64,000 nucleotides of DNA. It comes from Actinoplanes teichomyceticus ATCC 31121. Its GTDB lineage: Bacteria > Actinomycetota > Actinomycetes > Mycobacteriales > Micromonosporaceae. This document shows, one piece after another, positions 1 to 9,176 of this stretch; the stretch's first letter is position 1, and every line of letters begins with the position of its first letter. Under the pieces are notes generated by a model, which saw only the letters and a list, made by a program, of their open reading frames with translations, was not told the origin of the DNA and did no database searches. The stretch lies in the NCBI RefSeq assembly GCF_003711105.1, contig NZ_CP023865.1, positions 5,109,001 to 5,173,000 of the forward strand, in the 5' to 3' direction. A program made the position numbers and the translations under genes.

Positions 1-499
1 ACTCCCGGTCGAAGTTCTCCAGTGCCTCGATCTGCTGCTGCAGCGCCTCGCGCTTGGCGCCGAGGCTGCCGACCACGTCGTCGTAGCGCTGCTGGGCCTG
101 CTGCTTGAGCTGCTCGGCGCCGTGCAGGGCGTCGGCGCCGATGGTCTCGGCCCGCTGCCGGGCGTCCGCGACGATCTTGTCGGCGGCCCGGCGGGCCTCC
201 TCGGCGCGGGCCTGCGCCTCGCGGGCCATCAGCTCCGCGGCGGCGCGGGCCTCGTTGAGCACCCGGTCGGCCTCCTGGCGCACGTTGCTGGCGTGGGCCT
301 GGGCGTCCCGGGCGATCTGCTCGGCGGCGGCGAGTGCGTCCGTGCGGATCTTGTCCGCGTGGTGCTGGGCGCTCGCGACGTGCTCCTCCGCGGTGCGCTG
401 CGCCAGCGCCAGCACCTGCAACGCCTGGTTCGGCAGACCCGGGTTGGGCGCGATCACCTTGTGCTCCGAGGTCTCACTGTCAGTCCCATTGAGCAGCAC
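1..499 (-). CDS. Coiled-coil DivIVA-like protein, N-terminal part (runs off the window)
   Basis: This is the first 166 codons of a minus-strand gene whose 3' end lies outside the window. After a short non-helical start (about residues 1-22) the translation is almost pure heptad-rich helix: Ala, Glu, Gln, Arg and Asp dominate, with repeated segments such as AEEARRAADKIVADARQRAE. This composition is typical of DivIVA/Scy-type polar scaffold or cellulose-binding-like coiled-coil proteins of actinomycetes. No ATG is available in frame. A GTG at 499 follows an AAGGA sequence about 10 nt upstream, and an in-frame stop lies just before it, so GTG is the likely start. The exact family cannot be fixed from the N-terminus alone. 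Confidence 0.6.
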   Translation of the reverse strand, partial: MLLNGTDSETSEHKVIAPNPGLPNQALQVLALAQRTAEEHVASAQHHADKIRTDALAAAEQIARDAQAHASNVRQEADRVLNEARAAAELMAREAQARAEEARRAADKIVADARQRAETIGADALHGAEQLKQQAQQRYDDVVGSLGAKREALQQQIEALENFDRE

Positions 500-755
500 T
501 TCGACACGATCCTTATCTGATTGTCAGTCTTCGCCACGCACCGGTCCGGCTGGCACCGCAGGCGGAAGAACCCTCCGGAGCGCCATGACCGCCGAGGGTG
601 TCGGCCATGATCGGCGGGATGCTACCAAGCTGAACGGGCCCTTAGCGAGGGTCGGCGAGCGCATCTCGGAGCGGTTTTACGCGGTTACTAATTAAGGGCG
701 GTTTAGACCCATTAGTCTGATGAGAAACCTGCTCACAGATCTTCCGAGGACCGCC

Positions 756-1463
756 ATGCGATGCCGCCGCGCGCTGGTCACCCTGGTGACCGTCACCACC
801 CTCCTGTCCGGTACGCCGATGGCGGCCCACGCGGCGTACGCCGGCGAGGTCGCCTACTGGGCGATGAACGAGCCACCCGGCGCCACCCGCATGATCGACA
901 GCAGCGGGAACGGGCTGAACGGGCAGATCGGGCGGGAGGTCGGTACCGGGATCTTCCACCACGGCTCGACCGGCTACCGGTTCGACCGGCTGGAACCGGA
1001 CACCCCGCCGGCGCGGCCCGGCCACCTGGTCGTGGTTCCGGACGCCTCGGCGCTCAACCCCGGCGACCGGGACTTCGCGGTGACGTTGCGGCTGCGCACC
1101 ACCCACCACTTCGGCAACATCGTGCAGAAGGGCCAGTCGACGACCGAGGGCGGCAACTTCAAGCTGCAGATCCCGAACGGGCGGGTGCAGTGCCTGTTCC
1201 GCGGCAGTCGCGGGGTGCTCGAGGCGATCGCGCCGTACTCCATCAACGACGGCGACTGGCACGTCGTCACCTGCGTGCGGGTGAGCACCGGGGTGGCGCT
1301 GGCGATCGACGGACGGCGGGTCGCCGGCCGGGAGGGCTGGACCGGCCCGATCTACAACAACTGGCCGCTGACCATCGGCGGCAAACTCGACTGCGACCAG
1401 CGCACGGTCGGCTGCGACTACTACGCCGGCGACCTGGACTACCTGTCCATCCAGACGGCGTAG
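756..1463 (+). CDS. Secreted LamG/concanavalin A-like domain protein
   Basis: A 235-residue protein. An N-terminal signal peptide (basic MRCRR start, hydrophobic stretch to about residue 25, AHA-AYA cleavage region) precedes a single laminin G-like/concanavalin A-like beta-sandwich. Typical segments include VAYWAMNEPPG, DSSGNGLNG, FAVTLRLRTTHHFGNIVQKG and GDWHVVTCVRV. Such domains bind sugars or extracellular ligands; no catalytic domain is attached. The ATG at 756 is preferred over an in-frame ATG at 720 because GAGGA lies 5 nt before it and the signal peptide then begins normally. A TAGTCT hexamer at 713-718 could be the -10 box. Function beyond export and ligand binding is unknown. Confidence 0.75.
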   Translation: MRCRRALVTLVTVTTLLSGTPMAAHAAYAGEVAYWAMNEPPGATRMIDSSGNGLNGQIGREVGTGIFHHGSTGYRFDRLEPDTPPARPGHLVVVPDASALNPGDRDFAVTLRLRTTHHFGNIVQKGQSTTEGGNFKLQIPNGRVQCLFRGSRGVLEAIAPYSINDGDWHVVTCVRVSTGVALAIDGRRVAGREGWTGPIYNNWPLTIGGKLDCDQRTVGCDYYAGDLDYLSIQTA

Positions 1464-1495
1464 CGGGTGGCCGGCCCGCGGACCGGCCACCCGCT
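1462..1495. terminator. Bidirectional hairpin between convergent genes
   Basis: A perfect 13-bp stem (AGCGGGTGGCCGG pairing with CCGGCCACCCGCT) closes an 8-nt loop. It overlaps the stop codon of the LamG gene and lies 8 nt beyond the stop of the convergent araA. There is no U-tract, as is usual in high-GC actinomycetes. It probably terminates both transcripts. Confidence 0.65.
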
Positions 1496-1503
1496 CCGCG
1501 CGC

Positions 1504-2988
1504 TCAGCGGCCGAAGCCGCGGGCCAGCCGGTGGTACGCCTGGTTCCAGCGCACCTCCTTGGTGAACTGCCGGGTCGTGGTCGACGAGTCGATCAGCAGC
1601 AGTTCGGTGCCGACCATGTCGGCGAGGTCGGCCAGCTCCTCCGCGCCCACCGCGGACGACAGCACGGTGTGGTGCGGGCCGCCCGCGGTCAGCCAGCACT
1701 CGGCGGACGTGGACAGCGACGGGGCCGGCTTCCAGACCGCGCGGGCGACCGGCAGCCGGGGCAGCGGCTCGGTCGGCTCGACGACCTCGATCTCGTTGGC
1801 CACCAGGCGGAACCGCTCGCCCAGGTCGGCCAGGCCGAGCACGATCGCCGGCCCCGGGGTGGCGTCGAAGACCAGCCGGACCGGGTCCTCACGGCCGCCG
1901 ATGCCCAGCGGGTGGATCTCCAGCTTCGGCCGGCTCGCCGCGATCGACGGGCAGACCTCCAGCATGTGCGCGCCGAGGATGACCTCGTTGCCGGGGGTCA
2001 GGTCGTACGTGTAGTCCTCCATGAAGGACGTCCCGCCGCCCGGCGCCATCGCCTTGAGCGTGTGCACCAGCACCGAGGTCTTCCAGTCGCCCTCGCCGCC
2101 GAAGCCGTAGCCGTCGGCCATCAGCCGCTGCACCGCCAGGCCGGGCAGCTGGCGCAGCCCGCCCAGATCCTCGAAGTTCGAGGTGAACGCGCCGAATCCG
2201 CCCTCGGTGAGGAACTGCCGCAGGCCCAGCTCGATCCGGGCGCCGTAGCGCAGCGACTCGCGCCGGGCGTCGAGCAGCTCGGCGGCCACCTCGTAGGTGT
2301 CCTGGTACTCCGCGACCAGCTTGTCGATCTCCGCGTCGCCGATCTGGTCCACCACGGCGACCAGGTCGTTCACGCCGTACGTGTTGACCGAGACGCCGAA
2401 GCGCAGCTGCGCCTCGACCTTGTCGCCCTCGGTCACCGCGACGTCGCGCATGTTGTCGCCGAACCGGGCCAGCTTGAGGTGGCGCATCGCGGCGTAGCCG
2501 CGCGCGGCGCGCACCCAGGTGGCGATCCGGGCGACGACCGCCGGGTTGCTGACGTGCCCGGCCACCGTCTTGCGCGGCACCCCGAGCCGGCTTTCGATGA
2601 ACCCGAACTCGCGGTCGCCGTGCGCGGCCTGGTTGAGGTTCATGAAGTCCATGTCGATCTCGGACCACGGCAGCGCCACGTTGTGCTGCGTGTGCAGGTG
2701 CAGCAGCGGGACACGCAGCGCGTCCAGCCCGGCGATCCACATCTTGGCCGGGGAGAACGTGTGCATCCAGGTGATCACGCCGAGCACGCCCGGCGTCGCG
2801 GAGGCCCGGCGGCAGACGTCGAGGATCTGCTCCGCGCCGGTCAGCACCGGCTGCCAGACGACGTCCACGTCGAGCGAGTCGTCCAGCCTCGCCGCGATCT
2901 CCTTCGACTGCGCGGCGACCTGCTCCAGCGTCTCCGGCCCGTAGAGTCCCTGACTGCCGGTCAGGAACCAGATCTCCGCGTTGCTCAT
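1504..2988 (-). CDS. araA: L-arabinose isomerase
   Basis: A 494-residue protein close to the usual 500 residues of AraA, which converts L-arabinose to L-ribulose in the cytoplasm. Family segments include [11 protein letters not shown] at the N-terminus, [26 protein letters not shown], and the metal-site region around [10 protein letters not shown] and [11 protein letters not shown]. The ATG at 2988 overlaps the TGA of the upstream permease gene in an ATGA (2985-2988). The frame stays open further upstream, but the family start and this coupling mark the real start. It is the last gene of a sugar ABC transporter operon, which suggests that the transported sugar is arabinose or a related pentose. 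Confidence 0.95.
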   Translation of the reverse strand: MSNAEIWFLTGSQGLYGPETLEQVAAQSKEIAARLDDSLDVDVVWQPVLTGAEQILDVCRRASATPGVLGVITWMHTFSPAKMWIAGLDALRVPLLHLHTQHNVALPWSEIDMDFMNLNQAAHGDREFGFIESRLGVPRKTVAGHVSNPAVVARIATWVRAARGYAAMRHLKLARFGDNMRDVAVTEGDKVEAQLRFGVSVNTYGVNDLVAVVDQIGDAEIDKLVAEYQDTYEVAAELLDARRESLRYGARIELGLRQFLTEGGFGAFTSNFEDLGGLRQLPGLAVQRLMADGYGFGGEGDWKTSVLVHTLKAMAPGGGTSFMEDYTYDLTPGNEVILGAHMLEVCPSIAASRPKLEIHPLGIGGREDPVRLVFDATPGPAIVLGLADLGERFRLVANEIEVVEPTEPLPRLPVARAVWKPAPSLSTSAECWLTAGGPHHTVLSSAVGAEELADLADMVGTELLLIDSSTTTRQFTKEVRWNQAYHRLARGFGR

Positions 2989-4001
2989 CGTGCCCTCCGT
3001 GTGACCAGTCGCTGCATGACGATGAAGCCGAACAGCAGGACGCCGATGACGATCCGCGTCCACGCCGAGTTCAGGTCACCCTGGAAATTGATGATGGTTT
3101 GAATCAGGCCGGTGACCAGCACGCCCAGCAGCGTGCCCAAGACGTACCCGGAGCCGCCGGTGAGCAGCACGCCGCCGATCACGCAGGCGGCGATCGCGTC
3201 CAGCTCCAGGCCGTTGCCCTGCAGCGCCCAGCCGGAGGTGGAGTTGATGCTGAACAGCACGCCGCCGAGCGCCGCGCAGAAGCCGCTGAGCGTGTACACC
3301 GCGATCCGGGTGCGCCCGACCGGCAGGCCCATCAGCAGCGCCGAGTCGGCGCTGCCGCCGATCGCGTAGACGTTGCGGCCGAATCGGGTCCAGGCCAGCA
3401 CCGCCGCCGCGATCAGCACCGACGCCAGCGCGACGATCGCGATCGGCGTGGTCTTGACCCCGTCGGCCAGCGGGATGCGCAGGTCGGAGAGGCTGCGCCA
3501 GAGCTCGTCGCGGATCGGGATGGACTCCTGGTTGATGAACAGCGCCAGGCCCCGGGCCAGGAACAGCCCGGCCAGGGTGGCGATGAACGGCTCCACCTTG
3601 AAGAAGTGGATCACCGCCCCCATGCCGGCGCCGAGCAGCGCGCCGAGCAGCAGCACCAGCGGCAGGACCAGCAGCGGTGGCCAGCCGCCCTGCAGCAGGG
3701 TCGCGGTCAGCGTGGTGGTGAGCGAGATGACCGCGCCGACCGACAGGTCGATGCCGCCGGTGATGATCACGAACGTCATCCCGACCGCGACCACCAGCAG
3801 GACCGCGTTGTCGCGGAACAGGTTGACCACGACGCTGGGCTGGCCGAAGTTCTCGTAGTTGGCCACCCCGCTGAGGTACATGACCAGCAGCAGCGACAGG
3901 GTCGCCAGGATCGGGACGTACTTGGCGTTCGGCCGGTAGACCCGGCGGCGCGGGTTGACCGCCGGGTCCTTGGAGACCGCCTGGGGACTCATGATGGTCA
4001 T
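2985..4001 (-). CDS. yjfF: Sugar ABC transporter permease (YjfF type)
   Basis: A 338-residue inner-membrane permease of the ribose/galactofuranose (BPD_transp_2) family with about eight to ten hydrophobic segments after a basic cytoplasmic N-terminus. The loop [21 protein letters not shown] is the family signature. It forms the channel together with the permease encoded just upstream, powered by the double ATPase. The start ATG (4001) overlaps the stop of the upstream permease gene (ATGA, 3998-4001); an alternative ATG at 3992 removes three residues. Its own stop overlaps the araA start, so translation is probably coupled along the operon. Confidence 0.9.
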   Translation of the reverse strand: MTIMSPQAVSKDPAVNPRRRVYRPNAKYVPILATLSLLLVMYLSGVANYENFGQPSVVVNLFRDNAVLLVVAVGMTFVIITGGIDLSVGAVISLTTTLTATLLQGGWPPLLVLPLVLLLGALLGAGMGAVIHFFKVEPFIATLAGLFLARGLALFINQESIPIRDELWRSLSDLRIPLADGVKTTPIAIVALASVLIAAAVLAWTRFGRNVYAIGGSADSALLMGLPVGRTRIAVYTLSGFCAALGGVLFSINSTSGWALQGNGLELDAIAACVIGGVLLTGGSGYVLGTLLGVLVTGLIQTIINFQGDLNSAWTRIVIGVLLFGFIVMQRLVTRRAR

Positions 4002-5017
4002 GCGGGCACCTCCGCCCGGACAGCCGGGCGCGGCTTGAAGCGCCCGAGCACCTTCTCCCGGAAGGTCGTGGACTGGGACAGGCAGAGGACGACCACGACG
4101 ACCGCCTTGAACAGCAGCGTGGCCTTGGCCGGAACGCCGATGGCGACGACCGTGATGGACAGCGTCTGGATCAGGATCGCGCCGATCACCGTGCCGGCCA
4201 GGGAGAACCGGCCGCCGATCAGCGCGGTGCCACCGATCACGACGGCCAGGATGGCGTCGAGCTCGATCAGGTTGCCGGCCGAGATGCTGTCCGCGCTCTT
4301 GATGTTGGCGCTGTAGATCAGACCGGCCAGGCCGGCGAACGCGCCGGACACCACGTACACCATCACGGTGATGCGGCGCGCCCGGATGCCGGCCAGCCGG
4401 CTGGCGCTCGGGCTGCCGCCGACCGACTCCAGCAGCAGGCCGAGGGCGGTACGCCGGGTCAGCACCACGATCAGCGCCACCGCGGCCATCGCGATCAGGA
4501 ACGCCACCGGCAGCGCGAGGAAGAACCCGGAGGCGATGGTCGCGTACGGGCTGGACTGCACGTTGATGATCTGCCCGTCGGTGATCAGCTGCGCGACACC
4601 GCGCCCGGCCACCATCAGGATGAGCGTGGCGATGATCGGCTGGATCCCGACCACCGCGACCAGCGCCCCGTTCCACAGGCCGAGCACGGCCGAGACGGCG
4701 ATCGCGATCGCCATGATCAGCAGCACCGGGCCGGCCGCGTTCTGGTCGCCGAGGTCTTTGATCAGCAGGCAGGCCACCGCGCCGGAGATCGCCATCACCG
4801 AGCCGACCGACAGGTCGATGCCGCCGGTGGCGATCACCAGCGTCATGCCCAGCGCGACCAGGACCAGCGGCGCGCTGCCACGCAGGATGTCGATCAGCGT
4901 GCCGAACAGGTGGCCGTCGTGGACGGTCAGGAACTGGTTGGAGGTGAACACGTTGACGACCAGCAGCGCCACCAGGATGGCGGCGGGCCAGAACAGCCGG
5001 TTCTTCAGGATGGTCAT
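3998..5017 (-). CDS. ytfT: Sugar ABC transporter permease (YtfT type)
   Basis: A 339-residue multi-pass permease of the same family as its downstream neighbour but clearly diverged, as expected for a heterodimeric channel. The signature [20 protein letters not shown] is present, as is a second hydrophobic signature near LDAILAVVIGGTALIGG. A short C-terminal tail is basic and cytoplasmic. Both ends overlap neighbours by ATGA (5014-5017 and 3998-4001). In E. coli the equivalent pair YtfT/YjfF imports galactofuranose; here the linked araA makes L-arabinose a more likely substrate. That assignment is inference. Confidence 0.9.
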   Translation of the reverse strand: MTILKNRLFWPAAILVALLVVNVFTSNQFLTVHDGHLFGTLIDILRGSAPLVLVALGMTLVIATGGIDLSVGSVMAISGAVACLLIKDLGDQNAAGPVLLIMAIAIAVSAVLGLWNGALVAVVGIQPIIATLILMVAGRGVAQLITDGQIINVQSSPYATIASGFFLALPVAFLIAMAAVALIVVLTRRTALGLLLESVGGSPSASRLAGIRARRITVMVYVVSGAFAGLAGLIYSANIKSADSISAGNLIELDAILAVVIGGTALIGGRFSLAGTVIGAILIQTLSITVVAIGVPAKATLLFKAVVVVVLCLSQSTTFREKVLGRFKPRPAVRAEVPA

Positions 5018-6546
5018 GAGGTAGCTCCGCTGGCGATGGTCTGCATGATGCGATCGGCGTCGACCCCGGCGGTGTTGTCCAGTTCCTCGACCAGCCGCCG
5101 GTCCCGCAGTACCGCGATCTTGTGACTGAGCCGGAGGACCTCCTCCAGCTCGGCGCTGACGAACAGCACCGCCATGCCGCCGTCGGACAGCTCGGCGACC
5201 AGCTTCTGGATCTCCGCCTTGGCGCCGACGTCGATGCCCCGGGTCGGCTCGTCGATGATGAGCAGCCGCGGCTCGGTGATCAGCCAGCGGGCCAGCAGCA
5301 CCTTCTGCTGGTTGCCGCCGGACAGGTTGCGGACCGGGCGCTCCGGGTCGGCCGGCCGGATCTGCAGGGCCTTGATGTACTTGTCGACGATCTCGTCCTG
5401 CTTGCGGCGCGGGATCGGGCGCGCCCAGCCGCGGGCGGCCTGCAGAGCCAGGATGATGTTCTCCCGCACGCTCAGGTCGCCGATGATGCCCTCGGTGCGG
5501 CGGTTCTCCGAGGAGAAGGCGATCCCCCGCTTCATCGCCGCCTGGGGGTCGCGCAGCGTGACCGGCTTGCCGTCGATGGTCAGCTCGCCCTGGTCGGCCC
5601 GGTCCGCGCCGAAGAGCAGCCGGGCCAGCTCGGTCCGGCCGGAACCGAGCAACCCGGCCAGGCCGACCACCTCGCCGGCGTGGATGGTCAGGTCGAACGG
5701 GGCGATCGCCCCGGCCCGGCCGACGCCCCGGGCCTGCAGGACCGGTGCGGCGCCGGCGGTCCCGGTCCGGGAGCGCTGCGCCTTGTCCTCCAGGCCCTCC
5801 AGCTCGGCCAGCTCCTTGCCGATCATCTTCTGGACGAGCTGCACCTGGGTCAGCTCGGCGGTGCGGTACTCACCGATGAGCTGGCCGTTGCGCAACACGG
5901 TCAGCCGGTCGGAGACCTCGTAGATCTGGTCCAGGAAGTGCGAGACGAACAGGATCGCCACACCGTCGGCCTTGAGCCGGCGCATCACCGTGAACAGCTG
6001 CTCCACCTCGGAGGCGTCCAGACTGGACGTCGGCTCGTCGAGGATGAGTACCCGGGCGTCGATGTCGATCGCCCGGGCGATCGCCACCATCTGCTGGATG
6101 GCCAGCGAATAGCTGCTCAGCGGCGCGGTGACGTCGAGATCGAGGTCGAGCCGGCGGAGCAGCTCGGCGGAGCGCCTGCGCATCCGTCCCCACTGGATCT
6201 TGCCGAAGCGCCGCGGTTCCCGGCCGATGAAGATGTTCTCCGCCACCGAGAGGTTGGTGCAGAGGTTGACCTCCTGGTAGACGGTGCTGATCCCGACCTT
6301 CTGGGCGGCCAGCGGCCCGCTGATCCGGACCGTCCGGCCGGCCAGCCGGATCTCGCCGCCGTCGACCTCGTAGACGCCGGTGAGGACCTTGATCAGGGTG
6401 GACTTGCCGGCGCCGTTCTCGCCCATCAGGGCGTGCACCTCGCCGGGGAACAGCCGAAAGTCGACGCCGTCCAGGGCGACGACGCCGGGGAAGACCTTGC
6501 GGATGCCGGTCATCTCGAGGACCGGTTCGGTTATGGGTTCACCCAT
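5014..6546 (-). CDS. ytfR: Sugar ABC transporter ATP-binding protein with two NBDs (YtfR type)
   Basis: A 510-residue fused double ATPase that energises the two permeases from the cytoplasmic face. The N-terminal half has a complete Walker A (GENGAGKSTLIKVL), Q-loop and Walker B (VLILDEPTSSLD). The C-terminal half has the degenerate Walker A GLLGSGRTELARLL usual for this family, a full signature LSGGNQQKVLLARWL and Walker B LLIIDEPTRGID. The ATG at 6546 is chosen over an upstream in-frame start because GGAG lies 9 nt before it and the domain begins there. A large hairpin separates it from the binding-protein gene. Confidence 0.93.
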   Translation of the reverse strand: MGEPITEPVLEMTGIRKVFPGVVALDGVDFRLFPGEVHALMGENGAGKSTLIKVLTGVYEVDGGEIRLAGRTVRISGPLAAQKVGISTVYQEVNLCTNLSVAENIFIGREPRRFGKIQWGRMRRRSAELLRRLDLDLDVTAPLSSYSLAIQQMVAIARAIDIDARVLILDEPTSSLDASEVEQLFTVMRRLKADGVAILFVSHFLDQIYEVSDRLTVLRNGQLIGEYRTAELTQVQLVQKMIGKELAELEGLEDKAQRSRTGTAGAAPVLQARGVGRAGAIAPFDLTIHAGEVVGLAGLLGSGRTELARLLFGADRADQGELTIDGKPVTLRDPQAAMKRGIAFSSENRRTEGIIGDLSVRENIILALQAARGWARPIPRRKQDEIVDKYIKALQIRPADPERPVRNLSGGNQQKVLLARWLITEPRLLIIDEPTRGIDVGAKAEIQKLVAELSDGGMAVLFVSAELEEVLRLSHKIAVLRDRRLVEELDNTAGVDADRIMQTIASGATS

Positions 6547-6566
6547 CGTGCACTCCGTTCCGCGGC

Positions 6567-6600
6567 GTGCGGACCGTCCCGGGCCCGGGACGGTCCGCAC
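6567..6600. other. 34-bp perfect palindrome between ytfQ and ytfR
   Basis: Two 17-bp arms (GTGCGGACCGTCCCGGG and its exact complement) meet without a loop in the 64-nt spacer between the binding-protein gene and the ATPase gene. On RNA this is a very stable hairpin. In binding-protein operons such hairpins commonly stabilise the upstream mRNA or partly terminate transcription, so that binding protein exceeds membrane subunits. Confidence 0.6.
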
Positions 6601-6610
6601 CTGCCTTGAC

Positions 6611-7594
6611 TCAGTACTTGCGGTCCGGGAGGGCGGCCTTGGCCTGCTCCGGGGTGAAGGTGGTCTCCTCGGTGAGGACCCGCTGCGGGACGTCCTCGCC
6701 GGCCTTGACCTTCTTGGCCAGGTCCATCAGCTGCTTGCCGAGGAGCGGGCTGCACTCCACGATGTAGTTGATCTTGCCGGCGGCGAGCGCCGTCATGCCG
6801 TCCTTGACCGCGTCCACCGTGATGATCTTGATGTCCTTGCCGGGCTTCTTGCCGGCCGCCTCGATCGCCTCGATGGCCCCGAGACCCATGTCGTCGTTGT
6901 GCGCGTAGAGCACGTCGATGTCCGGAGTGGACTGGAGGAACTGCTCCATCACAGTCTTGCCGTCGGCGCGCTTGAAGTCACCCGTCTGCGCCTTGACGAT
7001 CTTGATGTTCGGGTTCGCCTTGATCGCCTCGGCGAAGCCCTTCTGGCGGTCGATGGCCGGCGCCGAGCCCGTGGTGCCCTGCAGCTCCACGACGTTGACC
7101 GGCTCGTTCTTGCCCTCGTACTCCTTGACCAGCCAGTTACCGGCCTTCTTGCCCTCCTCGACGAAGTCCGAGCCGAGGAAGGTCTTGTACAGCGAGGTGT
7201 CCTGCGAGTCCACCGCGCGGTCGGTCAGGATCACCGGGATGTCGGCGTCCTTGGCCTCCTTCAGCACCGCGTCCCAGCCGGAGGTGACCACCGGCGAGAA
7301 GGCGATGACGTCGACCTTCTGCGTGATGAAGCCACGGATCGCGGCGATCTGCTGCTCCTGCTTGCCGCCGGCGTCGGAGAACTTGAGCTCGAAGCCCGCG
7401 GCGGCCGCCTCCGCCTGGATGTCCTTGGTGTTCGCGGTACGCCAGCCGCTCTCCGCGCCCACCTGGGAGAAGCCGAGGACCAGCTTGCCGTCGTCCCCGC
7501 CGGAGCCCTTGTCGTCGCCACCACCGCAACCGGCCAGCGCGGACACGGCCAGCAGGCCGGTCACCGCCGCCGCCATCATCTTCACACGCACCAT
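6611..7594 (-). CDS. ytfQ: Sugar ABC transporter substrate-binding lipoprotein (YtfQ type)
   Basis: A 327-residue periplasmic-binding-protein-like lipoprotein. It has a hydrophobic signal sequence with lipobox LAGC around residue 23, then a Gly/Asp linker and a two-lobed sugar-binding fold. The mature part resembles E. coli YtfQ: LGFSQVGAESGWR, SPVVTSGWDAVLKEAKDA, VVELQGTTGSAPAIDRQKG and YAHNDDMGLGAI are recognisable. A strong AGGAGGT lies only 1 nt before the ATG at 7594, so initiation could instead use the GTG at codon 2 or codon 4. The promoter region carries two LacI-type operators shared with the divergent regulator. Confidence 0.92.
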   Translation of the reverse strand: MVRVKMMAAAVTGLLAVSALAGCGGGDDKGSGGDDGKLVLGFSQVGAESGWRTANTKDIQAEAAAAGFELKFSDAGGKQEQQIAAIRGFITQKVDVIAFSPVVTSGWDAVLKEAKDADIPVILTDRAVDSQDTSLYKTFLGSDFVEEGKKAGNWLVKEYEGKNEPVNVVELQGTTGSAPAIDRQKGFAEAIKANPNIKIVKAQTGDFKRADGKTVMEQFLQSTPDIDVLYAHNDDMGLGAIEAIEAAGKKPGKDIKIITVDAVKDGMTALAAGKINYIVECSPLLGKQLMDLAKKVKAGEDVPQRVLTEETTFTPEQAKAALPDRKY

Positions 7595-7607
7595 AACCTC
7601 CTGAAAC

Positions 7608-7621
7608 TGTTACCGTTAACA
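7608..7621. promoter_or_regulatory. LacI-type operator 1 upstream of ytfQ
   Basis: TGTTACCGTTAACA is a near-perfect inverted repeat centred on CG, the usual form of LacI/GalR-family operators. It lies just upstream of the ytfQ ribosome site, so repressor bound here would block transcription of the operon. Confidence 0.65.
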
Positions 7622-7706
7622 AATAAGCAGCGGAAGGCACACTGGTGCCAGGGCCGCGGAGTTCTTACGGGGGCTGCGACCGCCGTCACAGCTTGCGTTT
7701 CGTGAG

Positions 7707-7720
7707 TGTTACCGTTCTCA
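7707..7720. promoter_or_regulatory. LacI-type operator 2 in the ytfQ-lacI intergenic region
   Basis: TGTTACCGTTCTCA repeats the first ten bases of the site about 100 bp away, with a degenerate right arm. Two copies in the divergent spacer suggest joint control of the operon and the regulator gene, possibly by looping. Confidence 0.55.
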
Positions 7721-7819
7721 ACGTGAACGTCAAGAGATCAGGATCGTTGTTTCCGGGAGATTGCAAGAACGGCGGTATCACCCCCGGTCGCCGAACGATC
7801 ACCTGCTAGGAATCGTCCA

Positions 7820-8914
7820 ATGCCGACCTCTGACCCGGCGCCGGACGGCGAGCCGGCTGCCCAGACACCCGTCACCGTGATCCGGCCGCGCCCCGGCAAG
7901 GAGCGCGGCAGCGTCATGCGCGACGTGGCCAAACTGGCCGGCGTGTCACACCAGACGGTCTCCCGGGTGATCAACGATCATCCCAACGTCCGGCCCGAGA
8001 CCCGGGAACGCGTGCTGGCCGCCATGCGCTCGCTCAACTATCGGCGCAACCTCGCCGCCCGCACCCTGGCCACCCGCGAGTCCCGCACCCTCGGCATCAT
8101 CGGCTTCGAGACCACCCTGTTCGGACCCGAGTCGATGCTCTACGGCATCGAGAGCGCCGCCCGCGCCGCCGGCTACCTGGTCAGCGTGGCGACCGTCCGC
8201 GAACTGGCCCACCGCCCGGTCCGCGAGGCGGTGGACCGGCTCGCCCAGCACGACGTCGACGGCATCATCGCGATCGCCCCGAAACCCGCCGTGACCACGG
8301 CGCTCACCCACGCGCCGACCGGCCTGACCTGTGTCGCGGTGGGCGGCGCCGGTTCCGGCGCCGATCCGTTTCCCACCGTACGGGTGGACAACGTGGCCGG
8401 GGCTCGCCTCGCCACCCAGCACCTGCTCGACCTCGGCCACGCCACCGTGCACCACGTCGCCGGGCCACCCGACTGGCCGGAGGCCCAGGCCCGGGTGGAG
8501 GGCTGGCGGGAGACCCTGTACGCGGCCGGCGCGGTCGTTCCCCCGGTCGTGCCCGGCGGGTGGGACGCCGCCGCCGGTTACGAGCAGGGCCGCCGGCTGT
8601 CCGCCGATCCGTCGGTGACCGCGGTGTTCTGCGCCAACGACCGGATCGCGCTGGGCGTGCTGCGGGCCCTGCACGAGTCCGGCCGGCGGGTGCCGGAGGA
8701 CGTCAGCGTGGTCGGCTTCGACGACATGCCGGACTCGGGCTACTTCCTGCCCCCGCTGACCACCGTCCACCAGGACTTCGCCGAACTGGGGCGGCGCGCT
8801 CTGGCCCTGCTGCTGCATCACATGTCCCGGGCCGACGGCGAGACCCCGCCGTCGAACGTGGTGGTGGCCCCGCAGGTGGTGCGGCGGGCCAGCACCGGTC
8901 CGGGCAGCGCCTGA
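7820..8914 (+). CDS. LacI-family transcriptional regulator
   Basis: A 364-residue repressor-type regulator. After about 33 poorly conserved residues there is a LacI helix-turn-helix (MRDVAKLAGVSHQTVSRVIN, residues about 34-53) with hinge segment LNYRRNLAARTLATR. A sugar-binding periplasmic-type domain follows, with motifs GIIGFETTLFGP, PDWPEAQARVEGW, VFCANDRIALGVLRAL and VVGFDDMPDSGYF. It is transcribed away from the ytfQRT-yjfF-araA operon, and the spacer holds two operator copies, so it very likely controls that operon in response to the sugar. AGGAA lies 7 nt before the ATG. Confidence 0.93.
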   Translation: MPTSDPAPDGEPAAQTPVTVIRPRPGKERGSVMRDVAKLAGVSHQTVSRVINDHPNVRPETRERVLAAMRSLNYRRNLAARTLATRESRTLGIIGFETTLFGPESMLYGIESAARAAGYLVSVATVRELAHRPVREAVDRLAQHDVDGIIAIAPKPAVTTALTHAPTGLTCVAVGGAGSGADPFPTVRVDNVAGARLATQHLLDLGHATVHHVAGPPDWPEAQARVEGWRETLYAAGAVVPPVVPGGWDAAAGYEQGRRLSADPSVTAVFCANDRIALGVLRALHESGRRVPEDVSVVGFDDMPDSGYFLPPLTTVHQDFAELGRRALALLLHHMSRADGETPPSNVVVAPQVVRRASTGPGSA

Positions 8915-8962
8915 AGCCGCGGCGACCGGGCCGGCGGGCAGTGATCCGGGCGGCGGCGCACT

Positions 8963-9075
8963 GCCCCGGCCGTCAATCATCGCAACGCGGCGTACCGCCC
9001 CGGCCCGGCAGTCATCGCAACCGCGGCGCACCGCCCCGGCCCGGCAGTCATCGCAACCGCGGCGCACCGCCCCGG
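8963..9075. repeat. Tandem repeat, 36-bp unit, three copies
   Basis: A unit containing CAGTCATCGCAACCGCGGCG occurs twice almost identically and once in a diverged form after the LacI gene. The array sits in a 262-bp gap and is not part of a gene. Confidence 0.6.
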
Positions 9076-9176
9076 TGCGCGATGGTCGGGCCGCGGTGGG
9101 CCGGCTCCGGGTGCGCCCGGGCGGACACCCGCCGGGAGCCACCGCCTGATGTCCGCCGATCCGCTAGATTGCCGCC

